DNA of 64,000 nucleotides, from contig NC_088321.1 of NCBI RefSeq assembly GCF_910592395.1, forward strand, positions 1,798,001 to 1,862,000, read 5' to 3'. The translations under genes and the position numbers were made by a program. Position 1 is the first letter of the stretch. The number at the start of each line of letters is the position of its first letter. Positions 23,730-36,800 of the stretch are shown here, piece by piece. Below the pieces are notes generated by a model. The model worked only from the letters and a program-made list of their open reading frames with translations. It did no database searches and was not told the DNA's origin. The stretch is from Lineus longissimus (Eukaryota > Nemertea > Pilidiophora > Heteronemertea > Lineidae).

Positions 23730-24380
23730 GAAGAAGATCGCAGCAAAAAGGAAAAGATCGATTGCAGACGATGCCAGAGAAAGTATTCCTTAGACACGAA
23801 ATGATTTTGAGAAGAAGGAAATAGGAGCCAAATGATTAGTGTCCACAGAAGTTTGCTTCCCTTGTAACTTTGAACATAGAAGCTAAGACTTGAATTAAAT
23901 CAAAATATTTTATTGGTAAGTTGAAAACATCATACAGACGAAAGACGAATGTTACAGAGAAAAGAAGCTTGGATTCATTGACGTCGAGTAGAGCTGCCGA
24001 AGACGTTGGGTGCAGACGTCGCAAGAGAGGACAGGGTCGGATTCTTTGGATGCTGAAAAGACGTGAAAAGTGATACAGTTTAGGAGCTTATAAAATGATA
24101 AGGTTTATGGGGCTATGGGGCTACTATCTACGCCTTCTCGGGTCCACTCATGAGAAGGAAGTAAGACGATTCCTAACGTTACATCGGTGCGACTGAGTCA
24201 ATGACCCTACATGAAAAAGTCCGGGTATATGATAAAAGAGTTCAAGTGTACGATCACAACCCAAGGCGACCATGAATATCTGAACAGTCAATAGAAATAG
24301 TATGAAAAGTAAACAAGAATTCTGACATAGCTCCTCTCTATGGAGGGCCCGGCCGGAAAAAAATTACATTAACACAAATA
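23730..24380. other. No gene recognised
   Basis: Unassigned sequence with no open frame over about 60 codons and no clear repeat. Confidence 0.3.
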
Positions 24381-24381
24381 G

Positions 24382-24530
24382 TATAAGGAACCTCTCCAAG
24401 GACACCCTCGGGACTGACGAGAGGCGTCCTGATGAAAACTACCAATCTGGGACCAAAACTAGTGTCCTTAATAGAGAGGTTGTGCTTATTAGAGAGAGGT
24501 TCCAGTCCGCTAAGAGAGGTTCCACTGTAG
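24382..24530. mobile_element. R1 MITE (TACAGTRGAACCTC ends), degraded copy
   Basis: The left end is decayed (gtataaggaacctctcc). The right end gagaggttccactgta is intact. The interior has 'gggaccaaaactagtgtcct'. Confidence 0.7.
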
Positions 24531-24764
24531 TATGTTTATTTTCTGTTGCATTCACCAACTTGGCTATAAAGTAATAATACAATGATTATGGTTGTACGGG
24601 ATCATCGAGACCACCAGAGAGAGAGAGTCCGAAGAATGTTGACTTCCTGTCGGATCATCGACGACAACAAAAACGGTTTGTCCCCATCCGACTATAGGAA
24701 GCGTTATCCATATAGAGAATGTCCGAGGATGGACATGTACACACATGTGTCGGAACAAACACCC

Positions 24765-24947
24765 GTCACAGAAAAAACAGCGCATGTCGCACAGAAGACG
24801 AGCCTAAATGACACCAGGAAATGGAAGAAATTGATGTGCTCAGATTTCACCAAATGAAAAGAGACAACAGTGAAATGAACAACCTGATCTTCCACTCTTC
24901 CAAGCGCTGAGCAACATTCGCCTGGTTTTGCTGCGACTGTTCACAAA
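24765..24947 (-). mobile_element. R6 MITE (CAGGCGCATGTCGC ends)
   Basis: 183 bp bounded by inverted CCGTCACAG..GCGCATGTCGC and gcctggttttgctgcgac. Reverse complement of the copies at 32933 and 34491. The plus-strand frame at 24582-24857 is largely this element. Confidence 0.7.
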
Positions 24948-24949
24948 TG

Positions 24950-26700
24950 ATATAAGTTGCGGCAGCATTATTATCCAAAAAGTGTTTGCCAGTAAAACTA
25001 CCGACCATGCATTTAAATTCTGTAGGCCTACACACAGACAGGTTGCTAACATATATGCGGGTGTTTTGAAATGACCATGACACGCTATGTCACATCCGGG
25101 CCACGACACAAAAGAAACAAGACACAAAAATATTCGAATGGTTGAGTTGAAGATAGGCCTATTGGTGTCCCTCAATGCGCACAATATTTTGAATCATTTT
25201 GATGATGGAATAAAGAATTTATTATTATTTGTCTCCAGGGGTTAACTCGGTCATTTCAAAATGGCCACCATACAGGTATTCAGTCGGAATGAAATCAATG
25301 CCTTAGAAATGACGGTTGAAATAATTTTCTCAATAGTTATTACAAACTAAAAGGCCAATGCATTCACCCACGTTCCTTCCTTGGGAGTTTACGTAAATAA
25401 ATGCGGGTTGGATACAAACATGCTGACCAGCCCACTGCAGGTGATTACATCATGGGCCTATATTGGGCCTAGTTCAATGGCGACACATGGAGTTCTTTTG
25501 TTAAAATATCTACTTGACTTTCTGGTTGGGATTTGAAGTGCAATGTAACTAGGATTCGAGTGTGATGATCAACTTCCAAGAACCAGACGTTATAAAAATA
25601 CCGTGCTTACTCGCACCTGCTTCCCCCTCGGCCCGAAACTGAGTCGAGATGGGTGACAAGTTGGAGGGTCGGTTATGTTAGGCAAATTCATACACCAACC
25701 TGCATTCGCTAGCCAAAATAAAGCCTTAGTTCCGAAATATATAGGCCTACGAGTTTGATGCTGGCGCAACCTATTGGTGAGTACTTAGATGACGTGACTA
25801 AGTTGTTTTTCAGACAAAATAAACTACTTACTGTAAAAGCCAAGTATCACCCCTCATGACCACTTCCATCGGGACGGCTCAGAGACATGTTGACAGCACA
25901 TTGACCATGTTGACAGCTCATCACGCCTAAAAAGGACGTAATAAAGTTTACAACTTGACAAGAAAAGAGCGTAGAAAAGGAAAATCACTGCAAAAATGTC
26001 GCCCTTTATCTGAACTCGTTCGTCAGAGATGTACGCGGCAGAAAATATTCGACAGAATGCGTGGCATCGGGCCTTGGCTCAATCCACAAACATCGCCAAA
26101 TGCCGTCAAGATATGCATTTTTCAAAGTACTATATCGAACCAGTACGAACTGTATTTTACACTCTATCATATTTGGAAATTGTAAAGATGTCTTACCAGG
26201 TTTAAAACATATTTTCCATCAGTTTGGTGAGAAGAAGCCACGTTTTCGCATGGAACGGTCAGCGGACATATTTGTTTCTGACGTCAAATCAAACCAGATC
26301 GAGGCTGTAAAATCAGCTGACCAAGGGCCTGAGTTTAAAGTTTGAAGTGGGAAATTCAAATTTTTGGAGCGAAAGGAAGGAAAACAAAACCGCTTCACAG
26401 TTCGGGAAACGTTCGATGCGAAATATCCGCCGAAACACAAAGCAATGTTTTTTCTCCTGTATGAGTGCGTTATAGTTCTAATAGCGAAATAAACTGTTCA
26501 TATCTGAGTCACCGTCAGTGCTCTCCCAGCGAAACGTCCCAGTTCGGCGGCCTCCGGAGGCTGACAGACACGTGAAGTAAAACAGACGACGGCAACAACA
26601 ATCCCCATCGGATTCCTCGGCACAAACGAAACGGCTCCTCTCGATCTCGCGACGGAACATTTGCAAACAACGGCAGCAATGACAAGCCTTCGGCTCGGTC
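24950..26700. other. No gene recognised
   Basis: Open frames up to ~114 codons lack domains and splice signals that I can pair. An A/T-rich, poly(A)-like motif (gaataaagaatttattatta) at 25208 may be a decayed retrotransposon tail. Confidence 0.3.
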
Positions 26701-26712
26701 ACAACGTTCCTG

Positions 26713-26960
26713 CTCACAGCGGGACGGCAGCCATACCAATCACCCAGTCCCCAGCTAGACCGGACAGTCCCTGCACTCAGCGGGACGGCAGCCATACCAA
26801 GCACCCAGTCCCCAGCTGGACCGGACAGTCCCTGCTCACAGCGGGTGGCAGCGATGCCAAGCAGCTAGCCCGCGGCTGGACCGGACAGTCCCTGCACTCA
26901 GCGGGACGGCAGCCATACCAATCACCCAGTCCAGCTGGACCGGACAGTCCCAGCGCTCGG
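26713..26960 (+). repeat. ~62-bp G+C-rich minisatellite, 4 units
   Basis: Units contain 'agcgggacggcagccatacc', 'cacccagtccccagctggac' and 'cggacagtccctgc'. Long open frames on both strands (up to 141 codons) follow from the repeat composition and I do not treat them as genes. Confidence 0.85.
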
Positions 26961-27203
26961 CGCCAATGCCAAGACAGATGGGACATAGCTGGTCCAAACA
27001 ACAGGTGGCCCTTCTCATGACCACAACGAGCCCAAGCTTCATCAACGCCTCCACCAGTGTTCCTGCAGGACCGTACTCTCCACTCTGCTGCCAGCCTTGG
27101 ACTGCCTGTCCCGGCCCATCTCCTCAAGTCTATGTCCACAAACAGTCCCGCCCAGTAAAATTCAAGATTACCGAGAAATAGACATCTTTCTTTGCAGACC
27201 ATC

Positions 27204-27384
27204 TACAGTGGAACCTCCATTAGCAGACACCTCAGTATAAAGGACAACCTCTCTATAAAGGACACTAATTTTGGTCCCAAGTTGGTCGTATTCATTGAAA
27301 TTGACCTCTCCAATCAGGACACCTCTCTCTTAAGGACAGCACTTCTTGTCCTAAGGGTGTCCGTAATAGAGAGATTCTTCTGTG
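27204..27384. mobile_element. R1 MITE copy
   Basis: Left end tacagtggaacctcc, right end agagattcttctgtg. A single internal module. Confidence 0.8.
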
Positions 27385-27399
27385 CAATGAAGACCAGTC

Positions 27400-28335
27400 C
27401 TTCAAAGTAACACATCAGGCCTATTTAAAGCTGACAGGTCAAATATATAGGCCCATTCACAAGCTTGAAAGTTCTCTTATCTATTTGACAAACTCACAAG
27501 GACGTGAAATTCCGTCGGACAGATATCCACAAAAAGAAACGAATGACATAACTACTTAAGACAATGGACTTTATTTTTCCTCCAAATTCCCTTCATGTAC
27601 AATGAGAATGAATAAAATCGTTTTGCCCAGAGTAGCAGCCCCCTGTGAGACAGGGAGGTAGTTTGGGGGAGACTAGAGAGGTACAGGAATACTCCTATAA
27701 GGTACTTGCGTACAGAGAAACTTACTTTCGAGCCATACTGTAAACCGCCTAACTTTAACAGGGAATTTACTTTCACGGATTTTGGAAATAACCTAGCTTT
27801 GCAGAAATCAAAATTTTTGAAAATTTTTTTTCTGATTGGGAAATTTTTCAGTCTGTGTACACTTTCATATGTACATTCACTGCACTGCCTACACAGGAAA
27901 ACTATTGCTGGCCAAAATCAACGCTTACTATTCCCCCTTTAACACTCTCCCCCCCCCCCCCCCCCCCCCCCGACTCCCCACCACCCCAGTAAGCATACTT
28001 CATACATAATAAAACACCTATAATACACCGCTTGCGAAAACTTCCCGCGGCCATTTTGAAAGGACATTTCCACAGGCAATTGAATGAATTGAACTATGTG
28101 TCAGCCATGATAAATAATGATAATATTTAATATTTCATACAGCGCTCTTTTAAAAGTGCTTAGACACTGCTATTACACTATTTATACCTTAGCTATAGTT
28201 CGATATCTTTGTTGGCAAAATGCCATCACGAATAAATAATTGATCGGTACAGTTGCACATCATGGGTTAACACCTTCAGCTCATGTAGCCAAACCCCCCT
28301 CATTGAGCTGGTTATCGGAGTCTCATAGACTTCAT
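27400..28335. other. No gene recognised; C homopolymer and LINE-like tail
   Basis: 23 consecutive C residues at 27949-27971. At about 28107-28165, on the minus strand, GCGCTGTATGAAATATT followed by repeated ATTATCATT resembles the 3' tail of a non-LTR retrotransposon. Confidence 0.4.
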
Positions 28336-28342
28336 GAAAGAG

Positions 28343-28509
28343 CTACGCCATCGCCATCTTCAGGGCACGGCAGGAACTGAAAAGAACAAACGGTCTTATC
28401 AGTTCCTACCGTGCCCTGAAGATGGCGATGGCGTAGTTCAGAACTTTAAATGACTTCATGAAAGAACTACACCATCGCCACCTTCAGGGCAAGATAGGAA
28501 CTGAAAAGA
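28343..28509. repeat. 38-bp near-perfect hairpin plus a third direct copy
   Basis: 28343-28380 and 28399-28436 are inverted copies with one mismatch and an 18-nt loop (start CTACGCCATCGCCATCTTC). A diverged direct copy follows at 28463-28509. A transcript from either strand would form a long stable stem. Confidence 0.9.
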
Positions 28510-28519
28510 CCAAACTGCT

Positions 28520-29285
28520 AAATATCAAAATAAAGCCGTTCTGACACTGGGAATTTTTAGGGGGTCGGGGGGGGGGGGGGGGGGGGGTGTTGGAAAGGGG
28601 GTCATTTTGGACACTTCTGGTCATTTTTCAACCAAAAATAAAATATAATAAAGGAGTGTAGCTAACATAACTCTATTGATTCAAGAAGACCTTGTCTCGG
28701 AGAAGACCTTGTCTCGGACACAGGACGAAGCCTCTCCCAGACATCATATTACCTCACAGAGAGAGACTATTGTACCCCGAGGAAAATATTGTTTCAAAAT
28801 GGCCACCAGGGTATTTTGCAAGTTGGGTATTACCGTGGCGGCCGATTCACCGTAAAATAATAAGTTATATGCACAAAGCGCCAACTTTACAGCACAAATT
28901 TACATAAAACCACGATTTCCGACAACGAGTCATAAAAATTAACATAATTAGCATGATGCGTTAAAATACATTATAATATTTAGGTTATAAATAGAATATG
29001 TACATTGTTTCATAGAAAATATTTTTGTAGAGGACTGAATCGTGATTTGAGAATATTTCGTGATTTTCAATAATCGTTCCTTCGTTTCCACGGACCGCAG
29101 AATGTAGTATGGACTTTGGACTATAGAGGGAGACACGAGAAGGGCTTCAAAATGTGTACCCAGAGAATTCCTTAACCCTTTATTTCACAAGAACTGGTGT
29201 GACCAAAAGGGCATTTTTTCTCTCATGTTTTAACCCAATTTTACAAAACAAATGTTGAGGAAATCGACATTTTCCTTTGCAAACC
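28520..29285. other. No gene recognised; 21-base G homopolymer at 28567-28587
   Basis: The G run lies about 600 bp from the 23-base C run and could pair with it or form a quadruplex. Otherwise unassigned A+T-rich sequence. Confidence 0.35.
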
Positions 29286-29287
29286 AA

Positions 29288-29524
29288 ATACAGTGGAACC
29301 TCTCTTAGTGGACACCTCTCTATTAAGGACATTCTCTCTATTAAAGACACCCCCTCTATAAAGGACATCCTCTCTATTAAGGACACCCTCTCTTTCAAGG
29401 ACACTAGCTTCGGTCCCAAATTGGTTGTTTCAATTCAATTTGACCTCTCCAATCAGGACACCTCTCTATTAAGGACAGCACTTGTCAGTCCCGAGGGTGT
29501 CCTTAATAGAGAGGTTCTACTGTA
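29288..29524. mobile_element. R1 MITE copy with short internal expansion
   Basis: Both ends intact (tacagtggaacctctc and gagaggttctactgta). Interior: five successive 16-18-bp modules of ctctattaaggacac type. Confidence 0.85.
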
Positions 29525-29871
29525 TACATAAACTCCAAGTAATCCCACCCAAAGTGGAGCATATCTTTTCCTCATGAAGGACTATATTTTTTGGCCGGAG
29601 ATCTGGATACAAAACTTGTATCTTTTTACAACGCCATCCATCCCTCTGCATGTAGACATGATAAGCGGAAAAATGAAGAAAATATGCAATGGTTTTTAAA
29701 AAGATGCAAAAAATATTCACAATACGTTCAAAAGACAAAGTTATCGGCAGAGAGAATTTTTTTTAAATATTGGCAGAGTCAAGAAGAAAGGAAGCTAAAA
29801 GTGTGTTCAATAAATTGGTTAAAACAGTGAAATGAACACCCTGGAGAATCAGCTTCCCAGCTTGGTGAGAA

Positions 29872-30092
29872 TCACGTGTATTAAACCAGGCTTTCCAACT
29901 TGATGAGAAACGCATGTATCAAGACAGGCTTTCCAACTTGATGAGAAACGCATGTAGTATTCAGCCAGGCTTTCCAACTTGATGAGAAACGCATGTATCA
30001 AGACAGGCTTTCCAACTTGATGAGAAACGCATGTAGTATTCAGCCAGGCTTTCCAACTTGATGAGAATCATGTATATTAAGACAGGCTTGCC
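29872..30092 (+). repeat. ~36-bp minisatellite, 6 units
   Basis: Core 'aggctttccaacttgatgag' then aaacgcatgta. Two spacers (tcaagac and gtattcagcc) alternate, suggesting amplification of a ~72-bp dimer. Confidence 0.85.
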
Positions 30093-30756
30093 AACTTAAC
30101 TAGCTGACCTAACTTGGGAAGGACCTTAGAGATTTTGTACATGACAACTCTCATAGAAAAGCTTTCTCCTTTTTCAGGGTAGGGAGGGCCAACTCGCTGA
30201 GTAGGGAGACCCGTCTGATTCTCAGCAAGTTGGAAAACTCTCTCTCCAGGGTGATAAACCAATCCTCTCTGAACACTCTATCTCCTACATTTCCCTGCAA
30301 CATTACAAGGGCAATAAAAGTATATTGAGGGACTTTTGAGCCCTCGAATATAAAGCTCATTTTCAGACATTTTCAGACAAGTCTGAAAAACAGGGCTGTC
30401 CGTTTTCATCAACACTATCGCGTGTCTACAATGACAGAAGAGGAGCAAATGGTTCTCCCGGAAAAACCCACACCACACAAGAGGTCAAATTCACAAAACA
30501 AGGCTTACAAAGACAGAGGGTACCGTAGCAATCCTCTGCATTGAAATAACAACAAGTCCTGACATTTTGACAGAAAAGCTTTTTCATTTTGTGCGTAAGA
30601 TTTGTATGTGTGTGTCGAGGGGGGGGGGGGGATAAAGGACAATGGTGGCACCCATTGCACACTAAAGCAAAATGTTGATGATAACGGACAGCCTTTTAAG
30701 TAGCACAGTATGTGTATAAATAAATCTAGTTCCACCAACAAACAATAGGTGGCATT

Positions 30757-30762
30757 TTTATT
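30757..30762 (-). terminator. Candidate poly(A) signal for RNF111
   Basis: AATAAA on the minus strand, 87 bases past the RNF111 stop codon. It is the first canonical signal downstream. Confidence 0.45.
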
Positions 30763-30848
30763 GTCGTATTCAACCCCAGACTTGCTCTTTCATTCCCACG
30801 GCCTCAATTCTAAGTCTCTTACGACAAACCACTCCTCACGAGGTGACC

Positions 30849-33800
30849 TTATTCAAACGGTCCCTCTTTCGTTGCGGCCTCGATATCCACTCGGCAGATC
30901 GGGCATTTCTTGTTGGTCATCAGCCATTGGTCGACGCATTCGACGTGGAACAGATGCATGCAGGGAAGACGCCTGAAAATCAACGAACGTTTTGTGATTA
31001 ACATTTTTTTTTTTTTTTTTTTTTATTCGTACATAATTATAGGTACAATTTGAAAGAAAAAATAGGTGCAGTGCGGAATGAGTCTATCGACATCGCAATG
31101 CAAATCAATTTCTTTACAAGTTTTACCAAAAGACAAGGGAGAGCGGTTCTTCCTTAATTTTATCCTGGTCATTTCTGGCATGCTCATCACCAGCATCATT
31201 ACTGACGTCTTAACGATAACCCTATTGGACTTTTGCCCGAATTATAGAGTACACTGTAGGCAACTGCCCACCCAGGTATTTCCAACTAGTAGTCTATTAT
31301 AAGCAGGTTGTCTGGGTGACAGGATGAATCAGGGGGCACCAGAAAACCGACAGGCTCCTAAAGGACATGCTGCTTGGGTCAGCAGCATGCAAAAATAAAA
31401 AAGTTCTTCAAATTTTTTTTTGTTTTTTACTCCCCAATCACATTTTAACCATCAAACACATGGCAAATGAGTATAAACAAGTCTATTACAACCTCAAATT
31501 CTTCCTTATTAGGCCTAAATACTACACTTTTTTACTCCCCAATCACATTTTAACCACCAAACACATGGCAAATGAGTATAAAAAATCTATTTCAGCCTCA
31601 AATTCTTCCTTATTAGGGCTAAATACTACACCTTTTTTAATCTCCAATCACATTTTAACCACCAAACACATGGCAAATGAGTATAACCAAGTCTATTTCA
31701 ACCTCAAATTCTTCCTTATTGGGCCTAAATACTACACTTTTTTACTCCCCAATCACATTTTAACCATCAAACACATGGCAAATGAGTATAAAAAGTCTAC
31801 TTCAACCTCAAATTCTTCCTTATTAGGCCTAAATACTGCATTGAGTCAATCCCAAATAGTGAGTTCGGGGAAGTCACGCATTTTTCGTGGCATTATCTCT
31901 TCATCAGAGACCTTCAGCGACGACTGCTCTGAGAAGACTTTGGAAACCCCTGCCAACTATGATTCAGGAACTGGAAAGATGTCCAAATTTCTAGCGGAAA
32001 ACTCCCAAATTTCATCATTAGGAAACAACTCACCTGACATCTTCCGGCTCTTCAAATTCGCACAAACAAATCGTGCACTTTTCCAAATCTTCTTCGATAT
32101 TATCCTCTGGACGTTTCACCTGAAATGTGACGTCAATTTCCAAATAAAGACTCGACTCAAACAACTGCCCTAATTTTTGTTGGCAAATTATGAATTCAAA
32201 GGAGCGACAAGAAAAATCAACTGTACGGCAAATCTTGATAACACTTAAAGGGAACTGAAACCGCCAAGCCAGTTCGTATGACCTCGTTTTCATTTCCCGC
32301 GTATCGGGTGATCAGAACGAGGCATGAATGAAACATGGCGCCTAGCTGTCAATCATTGAGTGACGTCACTCCTATGGAATTTACTACGAAAACTCGTGAA
32401 TGAAAGATCGCATGACTCACGTGATTCTCACATGATTCTCAATAATAACAAATTGAACTGCGCATGCTCGGGCACTGGGGGCGGAGCTACAAATCTGAAC
32501 TCGAATAGGAAGTTGGAAGTTCGACTTTCTCGGGCGGTGAAAGTCGAAAAGTTGAATAAATCGCTCGGCGGTTCCAGTTCCCTTTAAAGGGTAACTCGTG
32601 TCAAATTTCACCATATAATGTTTTAGCTGTTTTTGACAAATGACTACGTCACTTTCTCATAAATCGGTAAGGTTTTCGAATCGAAATGCACATTTTCTAG
32701 TAATTGATGGTTTAATCCCGCCCGGACGGCTCGCTTCGATGCCGTTTTCGTTGATGACATCACAACATGAACATTTTCGCGGTCGCGGTGGTTTACATTC
32801 AGCGATTTTATAATAAATCAAATCAAAAATGGAAAATTTGAGCTTTACATTTGTGATCAACAATTAAAAACGGACGTATTTCCGCAAAGTTGAAAATCAC
32901 AACATAGTATCACTTTAACCAGCTATAAATTTGACCCGTCACAGCAAAACCAGGCGCATGTCGCTCTGAGCTTGGCAGATTGAGACGGACTCTGTGTTCA
33001 TTTCACTATTGTCTGCCTTTTGTGACATCTGAGCACATCAATTTCTTCCATTATCTCCTGGTGTCATTTAGGCTCATCTTCTGTGCGACATGCGACTGGT
33101 TTTGCTGCGATGGGTCACAAATAAACAAAATGGCCATAAATATCAATGAGTTCACAATACCAGGAGTCGATTCGGAAGCCAGCCTACCTTTTTATATTTA
33201 TGTGGGTAGGTATTTCTCTCAATAGTCGCCTGATTCGCGCCCCGATTCACATTTCCTAGACGCTCTTCGAGATTGATAAGTTCCTGCAATCGAACAAGAT
33301 GAGTTTGTAATTCGTATGGTCATTTCCAATAATTATGCTAATCTAACTCAGAGGCACTATGTTTTTATCTGTTGCTAATACAGTAGAACCTCTCTATTAA
33401 GGACACCCTCGGGACAGACGAGTGTTGTCCTTAATAGAGAGGTGTCCTGATTAGAGTGGTCAAATTGAATAGAAACAACCAATTTGGGACCAAAAGTAGT
33501 GTCCTTAATAGAGAGGTGTCCCGATTAGAGAGGTCAAATTGAATAGAAACAAACAATTAGGGACCAAAACTAGTGTCCTTAATATAGGGGTGTCCTGATT
33601 AGAGAGGTCAAATTGAATAGAAACAACTAATTTGGGACCAAAACTAGTGTCCTTAATATAGGGGTGTCCTGATTAGAGAGGTCAAATTGAATGGAAACAA
33701 ACAATAAGGGACCAAAACTAGTGTCCTTGATATAGGGGTGTCCTGATTAGAGTGGTCAAAATGAATAGAAACAAACAATTAGGGACCAAACTAGTGTCCT

Positions 33801-36800
33801 TAATATCGGGGTGTCCTGATTAGAGAGGTCAAATTGAATAGAAACAACTAATTTGGGACCAAAACTACTGTCCTTAATAGAGAGGTGTCGGCTAATAGAG
33901 GTTCTACTGTACATTTATAGGGTCTTAATCCAACCGTTCAAGATTTACGTGTACATTGATGCTTGTGCTTCTGTACAGAGCTCCCATTCGTGGCCCAGTG
34001 ATGAAGTCATCAACAAAAATTCTAACCTCTATATCACCTACACTCACCACTGAAAAAACTTAAAAATTGGGTTTCCATGGTCAGGTAGGCGTACTCTATC
34101 CCTCAACACATTCAAATCATTTGCAGCCTGCATGTTAAATAAACGTCGCTCAACTCCCGGAGTAGTATGTGCTTACTAACCTCATAAGTAGGCCTATGCA
34201 ACATCATACGTCCCATCCTGATTTGCATATTCCTGGGTAGGTTCGCCATGACGGGCAGGGGCGGGAACGGCGGGAATTCTGGCATAGGCGGCTGCAATGA
34301 AGACAAGAGATTTTGTAAATTGACCTAAATGCTGCCACGCCTTTTGAACTTCATGTCAACGGGTCACGGAGCTTCATAGCCCGGTGGTCAACACTGCTGG
34401 CAACCACACCAGAAGAAGAAGAAGAAGGATGTCACGAGGACAGGTGAACGTGCCTGAATTATACAAATATTAGATTATCACATGTGAAACGTCACAGCAA
34501 AAGCAGGCGCATGTCGCTCTGAGCTTCGCAGGTTGAGACGAACTGTTTGTTCATTACACTGTCATCTGCCTTTTGTGAAATCTGAGCACATCAATTTCTT
34601 CCATTATCTCCTGGTGTCATTTAGGCTCATCTTCTGTGTGACATGCGACTGGTTTTGCTGCGAAAGCAAGATGAGTCGCATGTCGCTCTGAGCTTGACAG
34701 ATTGAGACGGACTGGTTGTTCATTTCTCTATTGACTGCCTTTTGTGAAATATGAGTACATCAATTTCTTCCATTATCTCCTGGCGTCATTTAGGCTCATC
34801 TTCTGTGCGACATGTGCCTGGCTTAGCTGTGACGGGTCACAAATGTGACTTGCCATGGCAAGATGAGTCGCATGTCGCTCTGAGCTTGACAGGTTGAGAC
34901 AGACTGGTTGTTCATTTCTCTATTGACTGCCTTTTGTGAAATATGAGTACATCAATTTCTTCCATTATCTCCTGGTGTCATTTAGGCTCATCTTCTGTGC
35001 GACATGTGCCTGGCTTAGCTGTGACGGGTCACAAATGTGCACATGAGCACATCAATTTCTTCCATTATCTCCTGGTGTCATTTAGGCTCATCTTCTGTAG
35101 GACATGCGCCTGGTTTTGCTGTGACGGGTCACAAATGTGACTTGCCATGGCAAGATGAGTCACATGTCGCTTTGAGCTTGACAGGTTGAGACAGATCGCT
35201 TGTTGATTTCTCTATTGTCTGCCTTTTTGTGAAATCTGAGCACATCAATTTCTTCCTTTATCTCTTGAAGTCCTTTGAGGTCATCTTCTGTGCGACATGG
35301 GCCTGGTTTTGCTGTGACAGGTCGAATATGTTACACATTATCATATTTTCACATGAACCTCGTCCACATCTCTACCGTCTCAATACTTACCATACCAGGT
35401 CCTATACTGATATGCATCCCTGGCGTGAGGTTGAAGTGATGCAATCTCGGCGGTGTGTGATGATAGTGATGGAGATGATGATGCAGGTGTTGATGCTGGG
35501 GCTGCTGGGAGGGCAATCCATCACTGAAAGATCAAGGTCAGTGTACGGTATATACCGGGTTCGGTCAAGGTCACTATACGGTATATACCGGGTTCGGTAG
35601 CAAAAGAGTTCATACAGCACTTAAATCAAATACAGTGGAACCTCCCTTAGCGGACACCTCTCTATTAAGGACACTACTTTTGGTCCCAAATTGGTTGTTT
35701 CCATTCAATTTGACCTCTCTAATCAGGACACCTCTCTAATAAGGACACTAGTTTTGGTCCCAAAGTGGTCGTTTCCATTAAATTTGACCTCTCTGATCAG
35801 GACACCTCTCTATTAAGGACACTAGTTTTGGTCCAAATTTGGTTGTTTTCATTCAATTTAACCTCTCTAATCAGGACGCTTCTCTATTGAGGACAGCACT
35901 TGCCAGTCCCGAGGGTGTCCTTCATGGAGAGGTTCGACAGTAAATATATTTGATTTAGAAAATTTGTTTCAAGTTATATCTTTAGTTGTTACATACCTTG
36001 CACCTGTTGCCCCTGCCACGCTCACGCTCACGTGACAAGGCATCTGTGGTCTCGATGGGGGTGGTGGTGGTGGTGGGGGGCGGTTGGGCGGCCGCTGAAC
36101 ATGTATCACCATCGGATCCTGCTGCAGGCCGTAATTATGATGTCCAGCATCCATCGACATCTCATTCGCCGGCATCATCGGCGGCGTCATCAGTCGGAAT
36201 TGCGGCGGCCCGAGGCTGAAGTGTTGTCCTAGGGGCGAGGTTATGATCGCTGAGGACGAGAGCGGCGGGGGTTGCGGCACCTGGGGATGAGGGTGGTGAT
36301 GCGCCTGTGGAGGGTGGTGATGGAGGGGAGGCGGAGGGTGGAGACAGTCTCCTGAAACGAGAAAATTATAAACACTGACTAATCATAATAAAATCTCACA
36401 AGAAGCTTTTTTCGTTTTTATTTCGGGTGATTTATACACAATGATATCATTTTTAGCCTTTTATTTTATGGCCGGGTCTATTTGGCAAGCCGCTCGCCGA
36501 ACAGGCATCTTTTTTTGTCCTGTTTGGAGAGCCGCTTGCCAAACAGCACTAAAAAGCCACCCTGTTCGGCCAGCCGGGCTTGCCAAACAGGTCAAAAATC
36601 TACCCTGTTTGGCGAGCTGGAGACTTTACTTTAATATTAATGAGTTCGGCTCTCCATTCAGGACAAGAAAAAGTCGCTGTTTGGTAAGCCGGGCTTGCCA
36701 AGTAGTCACTTCCTTATTTTATTTGAGGGTATTCAACTTCAAAGCAGGTTTAAGGAATGGATACCGAATTGGGGGTATTTAATTGGCTGTGTCACCGAAA

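Noticed and set aside
26661-27202. 119- and 141-codon frames on opposite strands
   Set aside because: Both follow from a G+C-rich 62-bp minisatellite, with no splice or start evidence.
31367-32173. 268-codon plus-strand open frame
   Set aside because: Made of a four-unit non-coding tandem repeat plus the antisense of RNF111 exon 10. No start context or domain.
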